From an uncultured Bacteroidales bacterium (GTDB lineage Bacteria > Bacteroidota > Bacteroidia > Bacteroidales > UBA932): a DNA stretch of 40,143 bases. The position numbers and the translations under genes are program-made. The notes beneath the pieces are model-generated. The model was given only the letters and a program-made list of their open reading frames with translations. It was not told the DNA's origin and made no database searches. The stretch covers positions 1 to 40,143 of the forward strand of contig ONBM01000057.1 of NCBI GenBank assembly GCA_900316045.1. Direction: 5' to 3'. Of the stretch, positions 1-8,899 are shown piece after piece; the first letter of the stretch is position 1, and each line of letters starts with the position of its first letter.

Positions 1-1502
1 TGGGATATCTTTTTTACAGAAAGAATGTTCAGACCAGTCGGACGATGGTCGATGTGCTTAGTGTCGTACTGCATAATTGACGCGCGGGTAGCCGTCCCGA
101 TAGGATAAGTCTTACCCATATCCTTCAGGACGGCCTTAAGCATGGTCTCGTTTTCGTCTCCTAGCTGGCATCCGTCAAACGGATCATCCTCGACTTTGAT
201 CGCCGGAGATATTCCTGACGGATAGGCATCATTCTGGTCATTGACGTTCGTGAATTTGCCGACCATGACGTACATGCCCCACTCTTTGATCAAAGAATAG
301 TCGGATGCCCTCTCATAGATATCTTCAGGAGCGAGCATCCACCCGGAGCAGAATTTGCCGAAAGTCGTTTCGCCATACAGGTTGACATTCATGTAAGGCT
401 GCAGGCCGATGATCAGTCCTTCGGAAGCCGAAGCGGTATTGCCTGTCGTGATCACGTACAGATCATTCAGGTTCAGATTTGCATCCGTCACGTCTACCGT
501 AACCTCCTTGCCATCAATAGTGGTCGAGTTCTGCGAAGAGAAATACTCATTGAGGTCATACCCGCTCTTCTTGAAAGATTCAGTGAGAATTCCATTGTAG
601 ACATTCTTCTGGAAAACATCTTTGCCAGAAACATTCTGCCAAGGGGCAATGAGCGACGCCAGGACATCTTCAGTGAAAACATAGCCGCCTCCGTTATAGC
701 GAAGGTCAAGTATCAGCTTCTCGATGCCGGCAGACTTAAGCTTCCGGCAAGAATCGCACAGGGCTTGCGCAGACTTAAGGTCGAAGGAATTGTAGACCAT
801 GTAGCCAACCTTATCCCCATTCACGTCGAAAGTCTTTGTCATCAGGATTGGGTCCTCGTACATTGTTACCGCCGCGAGCGGAATCTCTTTCACATTGTCG
901 GAGTCTAGATAGCCCTCAGAAGTCAATCCGGTGACTCCGAGCGAGAGAGAAGCCTTGTTGAAAATGTCATAAACATTGCTGCCTGTAATCGCCTGACCTC
1001 CATAGTCGAGGATTATGTCTCCCCTCTTGATTCCAGCTTTCGCAGCCGGGCCGTCCTTGAATACATAATTAACCAAAAGGAAATATTCCCCAGGTTTGTT
1101 GGATATGGTTCCAACTGCGAAATCCAATCCGAACGTCGTAGAGTTGCCTTGCACCGAAGACTCCATGTCACTAAGCCTCTCCATGAGCATAGTCCACTTG
1201 TCAACCTCCTTGCCATTCTCTCTATAGATAATGTCACTCACGACGGCAATAGGCGTCGTGCAAGTGTCTGGATTCAGTCGCTTTATGTCACCTGCTATCT
1301 CTTTGTTCCAAAGATAGTACGTTTCCAGGACGTCAATGGCAAACTGGTCTACCTTCTTCGTCACTGCCGAAACCTCAACCTGAGAGCTTCCTCCATTTTT
1401 GCGACTATCTATCTTGAAATCATCATCGTCATCGCAAGCTACAAAAAAAATTGCCGCACCAAACGTTGCTGCGGCAATGATAAAGTTCTTAAATATTTTC
1501 AT
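1..1502 (-). CDS. S41-family peptidase lipoprotein (C-terminal processing protease type), 3' end outside window
   Basis: The reading frame is open from an ATG at 1502 to the left edge, giving about 500 residues with no stop. The N-terminus is a lipoprotein signal: a Lys-containing start, a hydrophobic stretch and a lipobox ending FFVAC, then several Asp residues. A PDZ-like segment follows, with the text FKDGPAAKAGIKRGDIIL. The S41 catalytic region is visible: the Ser sits in TASASEGLI and the Lys in ETTFGKF, the usual Ser-Lys dyad arrangement of tail-specific proteases. Inference: an envelope-anchored endopeptidase acting on C-termini of periplasmic or surface proteins. It lies 77 bases downstream of a small lipoprotein gene and a TonB receptor on the same strand, so it may share their transcript. 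The C-terminus cannot be judged because it is cut by the window. Confidence 0.85.
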   Translation of the reverse strand, partial: MKIFKNFIIAAATFGAAIFFVACDDDDDFKIDSRKNGGSSQVEVSAVTKKVDQFAIDVLETYYLWNKEIAGDIKRLNPDTCTTPIAVVSDIIYRENGKEVDKWTMLMERLSDMESSVQGNSTTFGLDFAVGTISNKPGEYFLLVNYVFKDGPAAKAGIKRGDIILDYGGQAITGSNVYDIFNKASLSLGVTGLTSEGYLDSDNVKEIPLAAVTMYEDPILMTKTFDVNGDKVGYMVYNSFDLKSAQALCDSCRKLKSAGIEKLILDLRYNGGGYVFTEDVLASLIAPWQNVSGKDVFQKNVYNGILTESFKKSGYDLNEYFSSQNSTTIDGKEVTVDVTDANLNLNDLYVITTGNTASASEGLIIGLQPYMNVNLYGETTFGKFCSGWMLAPEDIYERASDYSLIKEWGMYVMVGKFTNVNDQNDAYPSGISPAIKVEDDPFDGCQLGDENETMLKAVLKDMGKTYPIGTATRASIMQYDTKHIDHRPTGLNILSVKKIS

Positions 1503-1579
1503 GTCAAACGATATATTCATTAATGCTGCTCTTTCGTAAGAGAAAGAACATTAGCAATTTACATGCCAATGAATATATT

Positions 1580-2119
1580 TCAGTCTGCTTCCACGCCTGA
1601 ATATGACGTTGGATAGTCTCCGAATTTAAGGCTGAAAGAAATGCTGTCGTCTGCGCGGGAGCTGTCATTCTCATCGGTGATTTCGCCGGTCAGTCCGGTC
1701 ACGGCGTACATTTCATATTCTTTTCCTCCGGTCAGAGGCACTATGCCGTTTCCGGAGATTTCCGCTTTGTTTTTTGAAACGATTTTAAAGGCTACTCCCG
1801 GGACGGTGATGTCCAGAGACACCGGCATCTGAGGGACGAATTTCACTTTTTCGAAATTCAGGCTCAGCGTACCTTGAGTCTTATCTGAATTGGAGAACAC
1901 CACGTCCGAGACCCTTACAGTAGTATTGTCCGTCGTAAAGTCTGAACCCATGAAAGCGACAGTCAATTTTCCAGAGAAAGTCTCGGCTTCAACCACATCG
2001 TTGTCTTTATCGTCATCGTCTTTCGTGCAAGAGATGGTTGTTGCTGAAACGAAGATTGATGCCATGAAGGCCATGACCGACAGAGGCCTGCGAAATAATT
2101 TATTGTTGAACATATTCAT
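1580..2119 (-). CDS. small calycin-like lipoprotein
   Basis: 179 residues. The signal peptide ends in a lipobox at ATTISC followed by an acidic run (KDDDDKDND), so the protein is predicted to be lipid-anchored. The mature part reads as a repeated beta-strand pattern (FSGKLTVAFMG, VRVSDVVFSN, GTLSLNFEKVKF, SLDITVPGVAF). This resembles the calycin-like lipoproteins often encoded next to TonB receptors in Bacteroidales; that assignment is by resemblance only. The start has two in-frame ATGs in ATGAATATG. The first overlaps the annotated stop of the TonB receptor (ATGA), which favours it through translational coupling. If the receptor frame is repaired, its stop moves to 2133, 14 bases upstream of this start. 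Possible role: surface ligand capture for the neighbouring receptor. Confidence 0.7.
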   Translation of the reverse strand: MNMFNNKLFRRPLSVMAFMASIFVSATTISCTKDDDDKDNDVVEAETFSGKLTVAFMGSDFTTDNTTVRVSDVVFSNSDKTQGTLSLNFEKVKFVPQMPVSLDITVPGVAFKIVSKNKAEISGNGIVPLTGGKEYEMYAVTGLTGEITDENDSSRADDSISFSLKFGDYPTSYSGVEAD

Positions 2120-4326
2120 AAAAGATTAATTGTTAAAAGTCTAAGTTGATGCCGGCAGTGAATCTGGCAGGTTTGCTCCTCTGTGTAGTAGTCTTCGTCA
2201 GTGAGGTTTTCTCCCCTGGCGAATATGCTGAATCTGCCGAAGTCGAAGCTCACGTTTGCCGCAAGGAGGCCATACCAGCCCTGCGAGCGAGTGTTGGACT
2301 CATTCCACCAAATTCTTCCGACTCCAGTATATTCAGCACCTATTTCAATGCTCCTCATTATTCCTTTCTTGAAATCCATTCTGTAGCTGCCTCGCAGCGA
2401 AAGGGTCTGCTCTGGAGAATAAGGAATATGGTTTCCTTTGTAATCGTAATTGCCGTCGAAATATTCAGCGAACTCGGCATGTGTGTAGCCATAAGAAGCA
2501 TTTAGCGACAGGCCCTTGTAGCTCCAGGCGGCCTCGCTCTCGACGCCGCAGCTGTAGGACTGCCCTACATTGGCCATCATCCTGCCAGTGGACTTACCAG
2601 CAGGAAACACTGTAATCTGCTGATTCTCTGCGTCAATGTAAAAGAATGATGCCGAGACGTTTACCTTGTGGCCGCTTTTGGAAGCGAACCCGTAACGGAA
2701 ACCAATCTCATAATCGAGGCTCGTCTCTGGCTTATAGACGGTGTTCTTCACCGTCACTGCATTTTCATCTTCCCCATCCAGATGCACGCCCATGTCGTTC
2801 ATCACCCCCGTCATCAGCTTGTTCTGGAGAATGTCGGAAAAAATCTGCGTGTTGAATCCGCCTGATTTATAACCCCTTGCAATGCTTCCGAAGAATTTCA
2901 GGCCGAAACGTGTGTCGTAAATGGCGGAAACCTTCGGCAGGAACTGCCAGTAAGAATTGCGAATCCTGCCGTCATAGACCGAAGTGAATTCTCTGTATTC
3001 AGAGACCAACGGCGGGAAAGCATAGTGCAGAGTGGCCCTGCTGTCATATTTCATGTGATTCCACTCCCAGTCCAGACGGATGCCCGCAGTCAGCAGCCAT
3101 CTCCCGAGCGTAAAATAAGACTCATGGTAGAGTGCCTGATTGACTGTCCAGATGTCGAAGTCGTCAGCTATCGGGAAACTGTCGTCGGAAATTGCCAGCT
3201 GCCCTATCTGCGGAGGAATATGAGCATTCGCATTATCCAAGATCAAAGTCTGGATGCCGTCACGCTTGAAAGTCACCGGTGCATCCATGTTATTGAATCT
3301 CACGAAACCGAAATAACCGCTTTGGCTGTCCCACCAATCAGGATGATTGCTTGGCCTGAGCGTAACTTCCTGAGTGGCGGCATATTCGTGCTGCATCTGC
3401 ATGAGGGTGAACATTGAGGCGCTGGTGAAGTCCTGGTCCATATCCATCCTGTCGCTGAGGATTTGCAAACTGGAAATAGAGTTCAGCGTGAATTTCTCAA
3501 GACTGAATGTGAGCTTAGTGGCATCAGTGATGCTCAGCCTCTGGTAACCGCAGTCATCGTTGTAGCTAATCGGCCGCAAATTGCCATCGACGAGCTGCTT
3601 GTAAGGGTATCCGCCTTGATTCAGATACGAGACAGTGGTGCCATGGTCAAAATGCAATGCATTGCTAATGTCTGACACGAACCTTCCTCTAATGTAGAAG
3701 TCATTGCCCCAGTCGCACTTATCGTCGTCATATTCGTTAGTGAAGAATCCTTCCGTGTGCCTTAGGGCCGCCACGACGCCGAATTTCCCCTGATACCAAG
3801 CCCCTGAGGCATTAATAGTGCCACCAGAACCGTAACTTAGCCTTGCTCTGCCGCCTTGGACATATTCAGGAGAGAGCGTGCTCACTGCCATCACCCCGCA
3901 TAAGGAGTTCCTTCCATAAAGGGTGCCTTGCGGCCCCCTGAAAAGATCCATTTTACGAATGTCCAGAAGACTGAAATCGTAATTGTTCTTGTTCAGCACC
4001 GGCACGTCATCGATGTAGAGACCTATGACCGGATTGTCGATTCTGGAGCCGAAGCCTCGCATATAGACGGAAGATGTCATGGACGATCCGTAGTCCGGAA
4101 TCATGAAATTCGGAATCTCGGCAGAGAAATCCTTAGGAGCAGCGAAGCCTTTCCTCTCAATGTCTTTCATGAATATGGTAGTGACTGGCGTGGCCAGGCG
4201 CTCCAGCGGCACTGCCTGCTTCACAGAAGATGTCACGACGCTGGCGCTGAGGGTATCATAAATCTCGCCATCTGGCAACGGCGGGATAGATAAGAAGGCA
4301 GCTGCTGTGAGCAAAGCAATGATCAT
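2116..4326 (-). CDS. TonB-dependent outer-membrane receptor, probable frameshift at C-terminus
   Basis: 736 residues: short signal peptide, plug domain (about residues 40-155) with the typical RGPQGTLYGRNS segment, then a long beta-barrel with many alternating aromatic strands and the late motif GRFSIFARGENLTDEDYYTE. There is no carboxypeptidase-regulatory-like N-terminal domain, so it is closer to siderophore or vitamin receptors than to SusC. The barrel should end in a beta-strand with a terminal Phe. The annotated frame ends instead in CRHQLRLLTINLL. Another frame from about 2174-2185 reads SKPARFTAGINLDF then TAA at 2133-2135, which is the expected ending. A one-base indel near 2175-2185 is therefore likely. 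Substrate unknown. The downstream lipoprotein and peptidase probably belong to the same transcript. Confidence 0.88.
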   Translation of the reverse strand: MIIALLTAAAFLSIPPLPDGEIYDTLSASVVTSSVKQAVPLERLATPVTTIFMKDIERKGFAAPKDFSAEIPNFMIPDYGSSMTSSVYMRGFGSRIDNPVIGLYIDDVPVLNKNNYDFSLLDIRKMDLFRGPQGTLYGRNSLCGVMAVSTLSPEYVQGGRARLSYGSGGTINASGAWYQGKFGVVAALRHTEGFFTNEYDDDKCDWGNDFYIRGRFVSDISNALHFDHGTTVSYLNQGGYPYKQLVDGNLRPISYNDDCGYQRLSITDATKLTFSLEKFTLNSISSLQILSDRMDMDQDFTSASMFTLMQMQHEYAATQEVTLRPSNHPDWWDSQSGYFGFVRFNNMDAPVTFKRDGIQTLILDNANAHIPPQIGQLAISDDSFPIADDFDIWTVNQALYHESYFTLGRWLLTAGIRLDWEWNHMKYDSRATLHYAFPPLVSEYREFTSVYDGRIRNSYWQFLPKVSAIYDTRFGLKFFGSIARGYKSGGFNTQIFSDILQNKLMTGVMNDMGVHLDGEDENAVTVKNTVYKPETSLDYEIGFRYGFASKSGHKVNVSASFFYIDAENQQITVFPAGKSTGRMMANVGQSYSCGVESEAAWSYKGLSLNASYGYTHAEFAEYFDGNYDYKGNHIPYSPEQTLSLRGSYRMDFKKGIMRSIEIGAEYTGVGRIWWNESNTRSQGWYGLLAANVSFDFGRFSIFARGENLTDEDYYTEEQTCQIHCRHQLRLLTINLL

Positions 4327-4594
4327 ATTGCATTAATTATAATTTCTCAAAAATAAGACAAGGCTACGAATATACTGCTTTTATCAAAATCCCACAAAAG
4401 ATTTTCCAATCACCTGCCTTGGTTTACATCTAATAATATTTAACTACATAAGGTTTTATTTTTAATAATTTCTCTGAATTTTCTTGGAAATAGTTTTATT
4501 TTGCTATATTAGCAACAGAAAAAGTCTTGACCTTGCATCATGACATTTTTCATGGCTACTGGAATATATAATTAATAACACACCCTGCAAATTT
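4327..4594. promoter_or_regulatory. AT-rich divergent intergenic region between the TonB receptor and hydB
   Basis: No gene is seen in these 268 bases. On the minus strand, 4348-4355 reads CAAAAATA on plus, i.e. TATTTTTG on minus, which fits the Bacteroidota -7 element TAnnTTTG and lies 22 bases before the receptor ATG. On the plus strand, no exact TAnnTTTG was found before hydB; the nearest is the imperfect TTATTTTGC near 4495. No clear Shine-Dalgarno site precedes hydB. Confidence 0.45.
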
Positions 4595-6502
4595 ATGAAA
4601 ACAAAATCCGTAGATGACCTCATGGTCATCAGGCGAAGGGCGGAGGGAATGCTCTCACTGAGAGAGAAATGCAATGCCATAGTCAGCGAGGAGAGCTGCG
4701 GACTTGATAAGGGCACCGAGCATATTCAGATCCTCTGTTGTGGCGGAACAGGATGTAAAGCATCTGAGAGCGCTCTCATCGCCGAGAATCTTCAAGCTTC
4801 CATCAAAGAACACGGAATAGCAGACAAAGTGGATGTCATAACCACCGGATGCTTCGGCTTCTGCGAGAAAGGTCCTATCGTCAAGATCATCCCGGACAAT
4901 ACTTTCTACACCCAGGTCACTCCCGATGACGCAGAAGAAATAGTCAGGGAACACATAGTCAAAGGGAATAAAGTGGAGCGCCTGCTCTACCTGGACCCAA
5001 AGACCCTCAGGCACATCAGCGACTCGAAGCACATGAACTTCTACGGAAAGCAGATTCGAATCGCCTTGCGCAACTGCGGATTCATAGATCCGGAAAACAT
5101 TGAGGAATATATCGCCAGGGATGGTTATCAAGCTCTTGCTGATGCGCTCACGAAATCGACTCCTGAGGAAGTGATAGAGAAGGTGAAGGCATCCGGTCTT
5201 CGCGGCCGCGGAGGCGCCGGCTTCCCTACCGGCAAGAAATGGGAATTCTCAAGGAGCTATCAGTCAGATGAGAAATATGTCGTCTGCAACGCTGACGAGG
5301 GAGACCCCGGAGCATTCATGGACCGCTCCATAATGGAGGGCGACCCGAATTCGATCGTGGAGGCCATGACCATCTGTGGCTATTGCATCGGCTCGCATGA
5401 CGGCCTCATCTACATCAGGGCAGAGTACCCGTTGGCGGTGCACAGAATCCAAGTCGCCATAGAGCAAGCTCGTGAATATGGTTTCTTGGGCAAGGATATT
5501 CTTGGAACAGGCTTCGACTTCGACATAGAAATCCGCTACGGCGCAGGAGCGTTCGTCTGCGGAGAGGAGACTGCCCTCATCCACTCGATGGAAGGCAAGC
5601 GAGGCGAGCCGACGCTCAAGCCGCCTTTCCCTGCAGAATCCGGATACTTGGGCAAGCCGACCAACGTGAACAACGTCGAGACGCTGGCGAATATCCCTAT
5701 CATATTGACCAAGGGCGCGGAATGGTTCTCCTCCATAGGCACGGAAAAATCCAAAGGCACCAAGGTGTTCGCCCTCGCTGGGAAAATCAACAATGTGGGG
5801 CTGATAGAAGTGCCGATGGGCACCACGCTCAGGGAAATCATCTACGACATCGGCGGGGGTGTTAAAAACGGCAAGAAATTCAAGGCTGTGCAGACTGGAG
5901 GACCTTCCGGCGGCTGCCTTACGGAGAAGCACCTCGACATCCCTATCGATTACGAAAGCCTTACCGCGGCAGGCTCAATGATGGGCTCTGGCGGAATGAT
6001 CGTGATGGACGAAGATGACTGCATGGTTTCAGTCGCTAAATTCTATCTGGAATTTACGGTTGGCGAATCCTGCGGGAAATGCACTCCTTGCCGGATCGGC
6101 AACAAAAGGATGCTTGAGATATTGACCAGGATCACCGAAGGCAACGGGGAGATGGCTGACTTGCAGAGACTGAAAGACTTGGCTACCGTCATCAAGGACA
6201 CCGCTCTTTGCGGACTCGGGCAAACTTCCCCGAACCCGGTTCTCTCCACTATCAATAATTTCTATGACGAATATGTAGAGCACGTGAAGAACCGCAAGTG
6301 CCGCTCCAAGAAGTGCAAGGCCCTCCTGACATACACGATAGACCCTGCCAAGTGCAAAGGCTGCGGACTGTGCGCCAAGGACTGCCCGGCCTCGGCCATC
6401 ATGGGAACCGTGCGCAAGCCTCACGTAATCAATCCTTACGAGTGCATAAGATGCGGAATGTGCATGTCCAGATGCCACTTCGGAGCAATCTCTGTCTTTT
6501 AA
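4595..6502 (+). CDS. hydB: NAD(P)-linked [FeFe]-hydrogenase, NuoF-like beta subunit
   Basis: 635 residues in the domain order of HydB/HymB. An N-terminal thioredoxin-like [2Fe-2S] domain carries CGGTGC (about 49-54) and later TTGCFGFC. The NuoF core follows with GLRGRGGAGFPTG (NADH/FMN binding), CNADEGDPGAFMDRS and GAGAFVCGEETALI. A C-proximal [4Fe-4S] site reads ESCGKCTPCRIG plus a later Cys in CGLGQTSP. Two ferredoxin-type [4Fe-4S] motifs close the protein (CKGCGLCAKDCP and CIRCGMCMSRC). Established role of the family: flavin subunit of the trimeric, often electron-bifurcating, [FeFe]-hydrogenase that couples H2 to NAD(H) and ferredoxin. It is first in the plus-strand run hydB-hydA-hydC, 10 bases before hydA. 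Bifurcation is inferred from the subunit set, not shown. Confidence 0.95.
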   Translation: MKTKSVDDLMVIRRRAEGMLSLREKCNAIVSEESCGLDKGTEHIQILCCGGTGCKASESALIAENLQASIKEHGIADKVDVITTGCFGFCEKGPIVKIIPDNTFYTQVTPDDAEEIVREHIVKGNKVERLLYLDPKTLRHISDSKHMNFYGKQIRIALRNCGFIDPENIEEYIARDGYQALADALTKSTPEEVIEKVKASGLRGRGGAGFPTGKKWEFSRSYQSDEKYVVCNADEGDPGAFMDRSIMEGDPNSIVEAMTICGYCIGSHDGLIYIRAEYPLAVHRIQVAIEQAREYGFLGKDILGTGFDFDIEIRYGAGAFVCGEETALIHSMEGKRGEPTLKPPFPAESGYLGKPTNVNNVETLANIPIILTKGAEWFSSIGTEKSKGTKVFALAGKINNVGLIEVPMGTTLREIIYDIGGGVKNGKKFKAVQTGGPSGGCLTEKHLDIPIDYESLTAAGSMMGSGGMIVMDEDDCMVSVAKFYLEFTVGESCGKCTPCRIGNKRMLEILTRITEGNGEMADLQRLKDLATVIKDTALCGLGQTSPNPVLSTINNFYDEYVEHVKNRKCRSKKCKALLTYTIDPAKCKGCGLCAKDCPASAIMGTVRKPHVINPYECIRCGMCMSRCHFGAISVF

Positions 6503-6512
6503 TGAATATGCC

Positions 6513-8282
6513 ATGGAAAATATAAATCTGAAAATAGACAATCACGAGGTCTTCGTTCCGAAGGGGACGATGATTCTTGAGGCAGCTGCATCGATAGGAA
6601 TCAATATTCCTACTCTTTGCCACCTCAACCTGAGAGGGACATGCGTTCAGAACCGCCCGGCTTCTTGCCGGCTTTGCGTGGTGGAGATTCAAGGCCGCCG
6701 GAATCTGGCGCCTGCCTGCGAGACGAAATGCATGCCGGACATGGTCGTGAGCACGAATTCCATGAGAGTCATAAAGGCTCGCAAGACAATCGCCGAGCTG
6801 ATTCTGTCGGATCATCCTAATGACTGCCTCACCTGCCCTAAATGCGGGGAATGCGAGCTGCAGGCTTTAATCACCCGGCTGAACATAACCGAAATGCCTT
6901 TCAAGGGCGGTGAGCTTTCGCAACGCAAGAAAGAGCTCACTTGCTCGATAACCAGGAATATGGACAAGTGCATATATTGCCGTCGTTGCGAGACTATGTG
7001 CAACGATGTCCAGACAGTCGGCGCTCTTGGCGCAGTGCGCAGGGGCTTCGACACCACGATAGCTCCGTCCTTCGACAAGATGCTGAAGGATACGAACTGC
7101 ACAAGCTGCGGGCAGTGCGTTGCCGTTTGCCCTACCGGAGCGCTGACCGAGCACGACAACACTGACCAGCTGATGGACGACCTTCGCAATCCGGACAAGA
7201 TCGTCATCGCCCAGCCTGCTCCTGCGGTGCGCGCCGCCTTGGGAGAAGAATTCGGAATGCCAGCTGGCACGCTTGTCACTGGAAAGCTCGCCACCGCCCT
7301 GCGAGAACTTGGATTCGATTACGTTTTCGACACCGATTTCGCCGCCGACCTTACTATAATGGAGGAAGGCTATGAAATACTGGACAGGCTTAAAAGGCAT
7401 CTGGAGGGAGACAAGAGCGTGAAACTGCCGATCATGACTTCATGCTGCCCTGGATGGGTCAACTTCTTCGAACACGAGTTCCCGGATTTGCTGGACTACC
7501 CTTCCACGGCCCGCTCGCCTCAGGCGATGTTCGGAGCCATAGCCAAGAGTTACTGGGCAGAGAAGATGGGCATTCCAAGAGAAAAACTGGTCGTGGTCTC
7601 AATAATGCCTTGCCTGGCGAAAAAATACGAGGTTACTCGCAACGATCTCAAACACGGCGGGTTGCCAGACGTTGACTATTCGATATCCACCCGAGAGCTG
7701 GCCAGAATCCTGAAACGAGCCAACATCGGTTTCGCCGGCCTGCCGGATTCCGATTTCGACAAGCCTCTCGGGGAATCAACGGGGGCTGGCGTCATCTTCG
7801 GCACTACCGGTGGCGTTCTGGAGGCGGCACTGAGAACTGTCTATGAGGCATACGCAGGCAAGACTCTTCCTAAGATTGAATTCACGGAAGTTCGTGGCCT
7901 GGAGGGCATCAGGGAGGCGACGATAGATTTGAACGGGTTCCCGCTCAAGGTTTGCGTGGCTCACACTCTAGGCAACGCCCGCAGGATAATGAACAAGCTG
8001 CGCTCAGGGGAACTGGACTACCACGTGGTCGAGGTCATGGCCTGCCCTGGCGGATGCATAGGCGGGGGCGGCCAGCCTTATCATCATGGCCACGTAGAAG
8101 TATTGCAGGCTCGCCAGAAGGCGTTATATTCAGAAGACGAGCACAAGCCTATCCGCAAGAGCCACGAGAATCCTGACATCCTGAGGCTCTACGAGGAATA
8201 TCTCGGGGCTCCGCTCAGCGAGCGATCCGAAGAGCTGCTGCACACGCATTACATTGACAAAAGCATTAAAATGACCTGGTAA
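6513..8282 (+). CDS. hydA: [FeFe]-hydrogenase catalytic subunit
   Basis: 589 residues. N-terminal [2Fe-2S] ferredoxin domain with likely ligands C36, C52, C55 and C69. Next is the His-Cys3 [4Fe-4S] site (H100, C104, C107, C113). Two ferredoxin [4Fe-4S] motifs follow (C152-C162 and C195-C205). The H-cluster domain has all three signatures: L1 TSCCPGW (308-314), L2 MPCLAKKYE (C366) and L3 EVMACPGGCIGGGGQP (C510, C514). C310 corresponds to the proton-relay Cys and C311 to an H-cluster ligand. All key residues are present, so it should be active once matured by HydEFG, encoded just downstream. The start at 6513 is chosen because the protein begins with the ferredoxin fold directly; an ATGAATATG lies just before it at 6502-6510 in another frame. 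Confidence 0.97.
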   Translation: MENINLKIDNHEVFVPKGTMILEAAASIGINIPTLCHLNLRGTCVQNRPASCRLCVVEIQGRRNLAPACETKCMPDMVVSTNSMRVIKARKTIAELILSDHPNDCLTCPKCGECELQALITRLNITEMPFKGGELSQRKKELTCSITRNMDKCIYCRRCETMCNDVQTVGALGAVRRGFDTTIAPSFDKMLKDTNCTSCGQCVAVCPTGALTEHDNTDQLMDDLRNPDKIVIAQPAPAVRAALGEEFGMPAGTLVTGKLATALRELGFDYVFDTDFAADLTIMEEGYEILDRLKRHLEGDKSVKLPIMTSCCPGWVNFFEHEFPDLLDYPSTARSPQAMFGAIAKSYWAEKMGIPREKLVVVSIMPCLAKKYEVTRNDLKHGGLPDVDYSISTRELARILKRANIGFAGLPDSDFDKPLGESTGAGVIFGTTGGVLEAALRTVYEAYAGKTLPKIEFTEVRGLEGIREATIDLNGFPLKVCVAHTLGNARRIMNKLRSGELDYHVVEVMACPGGCIGGGGQPYHHGHVEVLQARQKALYSEDEHKPIRKSHENPDILRLYEEYLGAPLSERSEELLHTHYIDKSIKMTW

Positions 8283-8288
8283 AATTCT

Positions 8289-8777
8289 ATGAATATGTCA
8301 GATTTCAAATTATCTCCTGAAGTCGTGAAGCAAGTCGAAGCTATTTGCGAGAAGCACGGAAACAAACCAGGCGAGCTGATCAACATCCTGCATGAGTGCC
8401 AGAACAATTACGGCTATCTTCCGGAGCCCATGCAGAGAGTCATTGCCGCTAAACTCGGAATACCTGCGACTCAGGTCTATGGAGTGGTGACGTTCTACTC
8501 GTTCTTCACCATGACCCCGAAAGGCAGGCATCCCATTTCCGTCTGCCTTGGAACGGCCTGCTACGTGAGAGGCTCAGAAAAAATCCTCGAAGAAATCAAA
8601 AGAGTTATCGGCATAGATGTGGGAGAGACTACCCCTGACGGGAAATTCTCCCTTGACTGCCTGCGCTGCGTCGGAGCCTGCGGACTCGCTCCAGTGATGA
8701 TGATAGGCAAGAAGGTCTACGGCAGAATGGAACCGCAGAACGTCCGCAAAATCCTGGAAGAAATTCAAGACGACTAG
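8289..8777 (+). CDS. hydC: NuoE-like gamma subunit of trimeric [FeFe]-hydrogenase
   Basis: 162 residues, the usual NuoE length. A helical N-terminal part (LINILHECQNNYGYLPE, then YGVVTFYSFF) is followed by a thioredoxin-like [2Fe-2S] domain with the first Cys pair in CLGTACYVRG and the second in CLRCVGACGLAP. In the family this subunit passes electrons between the flavin subunit and the rest of the complex. It starts 6 bases after the hydA stop at an ATGAATATG double start, and a strong hairpin follows its stop directly. It is therefore the last gene of the hydBAC transcript. Confidence 0.95.
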   Translation: MNMSDFKLSPEVVKQVEAICEKHGNKPGELINILHECQNNYGYLPEPMQRVIAAKLGIPATQVYGVVTFYSFFTMTPKGRHPISVCLGTACYVRGSEKILEEIKRVIGIDVGETTPDGKFSLDCLRCVGACGLAPVMMIGKKVYGRMEPQNVRKILEEIQDD

Positions 8778-8812
8778 GCCAATGGCCAGCTTATGGCTAT
8801 TGGTCTGTTTTT
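8777..8812 (+). terminator. Rho-independent terminator after hydC
   Basis: A 12-bp stem pairs 8777-8788 with 8794-8805 (GGCCAATGGCCA with TGGCTATTGGTC, two G-T pairs) around a 5-base loop. A T-rich tract follows (TGTTTTT). The stem begins at the last base of the hydC stop codon. Confidence 0.85.
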
Positions 8813-8828
8813 GGTTTTGAGTAAACCG

Positions 8829-8859
8829 GAGGGCATGTCACGCAGGCATGCCCTCTTTT
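8829..8859. terminator. second hairpin between convergent hydC and hydF
   Basis: A perfect 9-bp inverted repeat GAGGGCATG (8829-8837) and CATGCCCTC (8847-8855) is followed on plus by TTTTC. It may back up the hydC terminator, or serve transcripts from hydG-hydF arriving on the minus strand, where the T-tract is weaker. Confidence 0.6.
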
Positions 8860-8899
8860 CTATTCCGCCATATCACCGAGCGTACGGATACCTTTCATC

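Noticed and set aside
5264..5932. 222-codon open frame antisense to hydB
   Set aside because: It lies entirely within a conserved gene and has no recognisable protein features.
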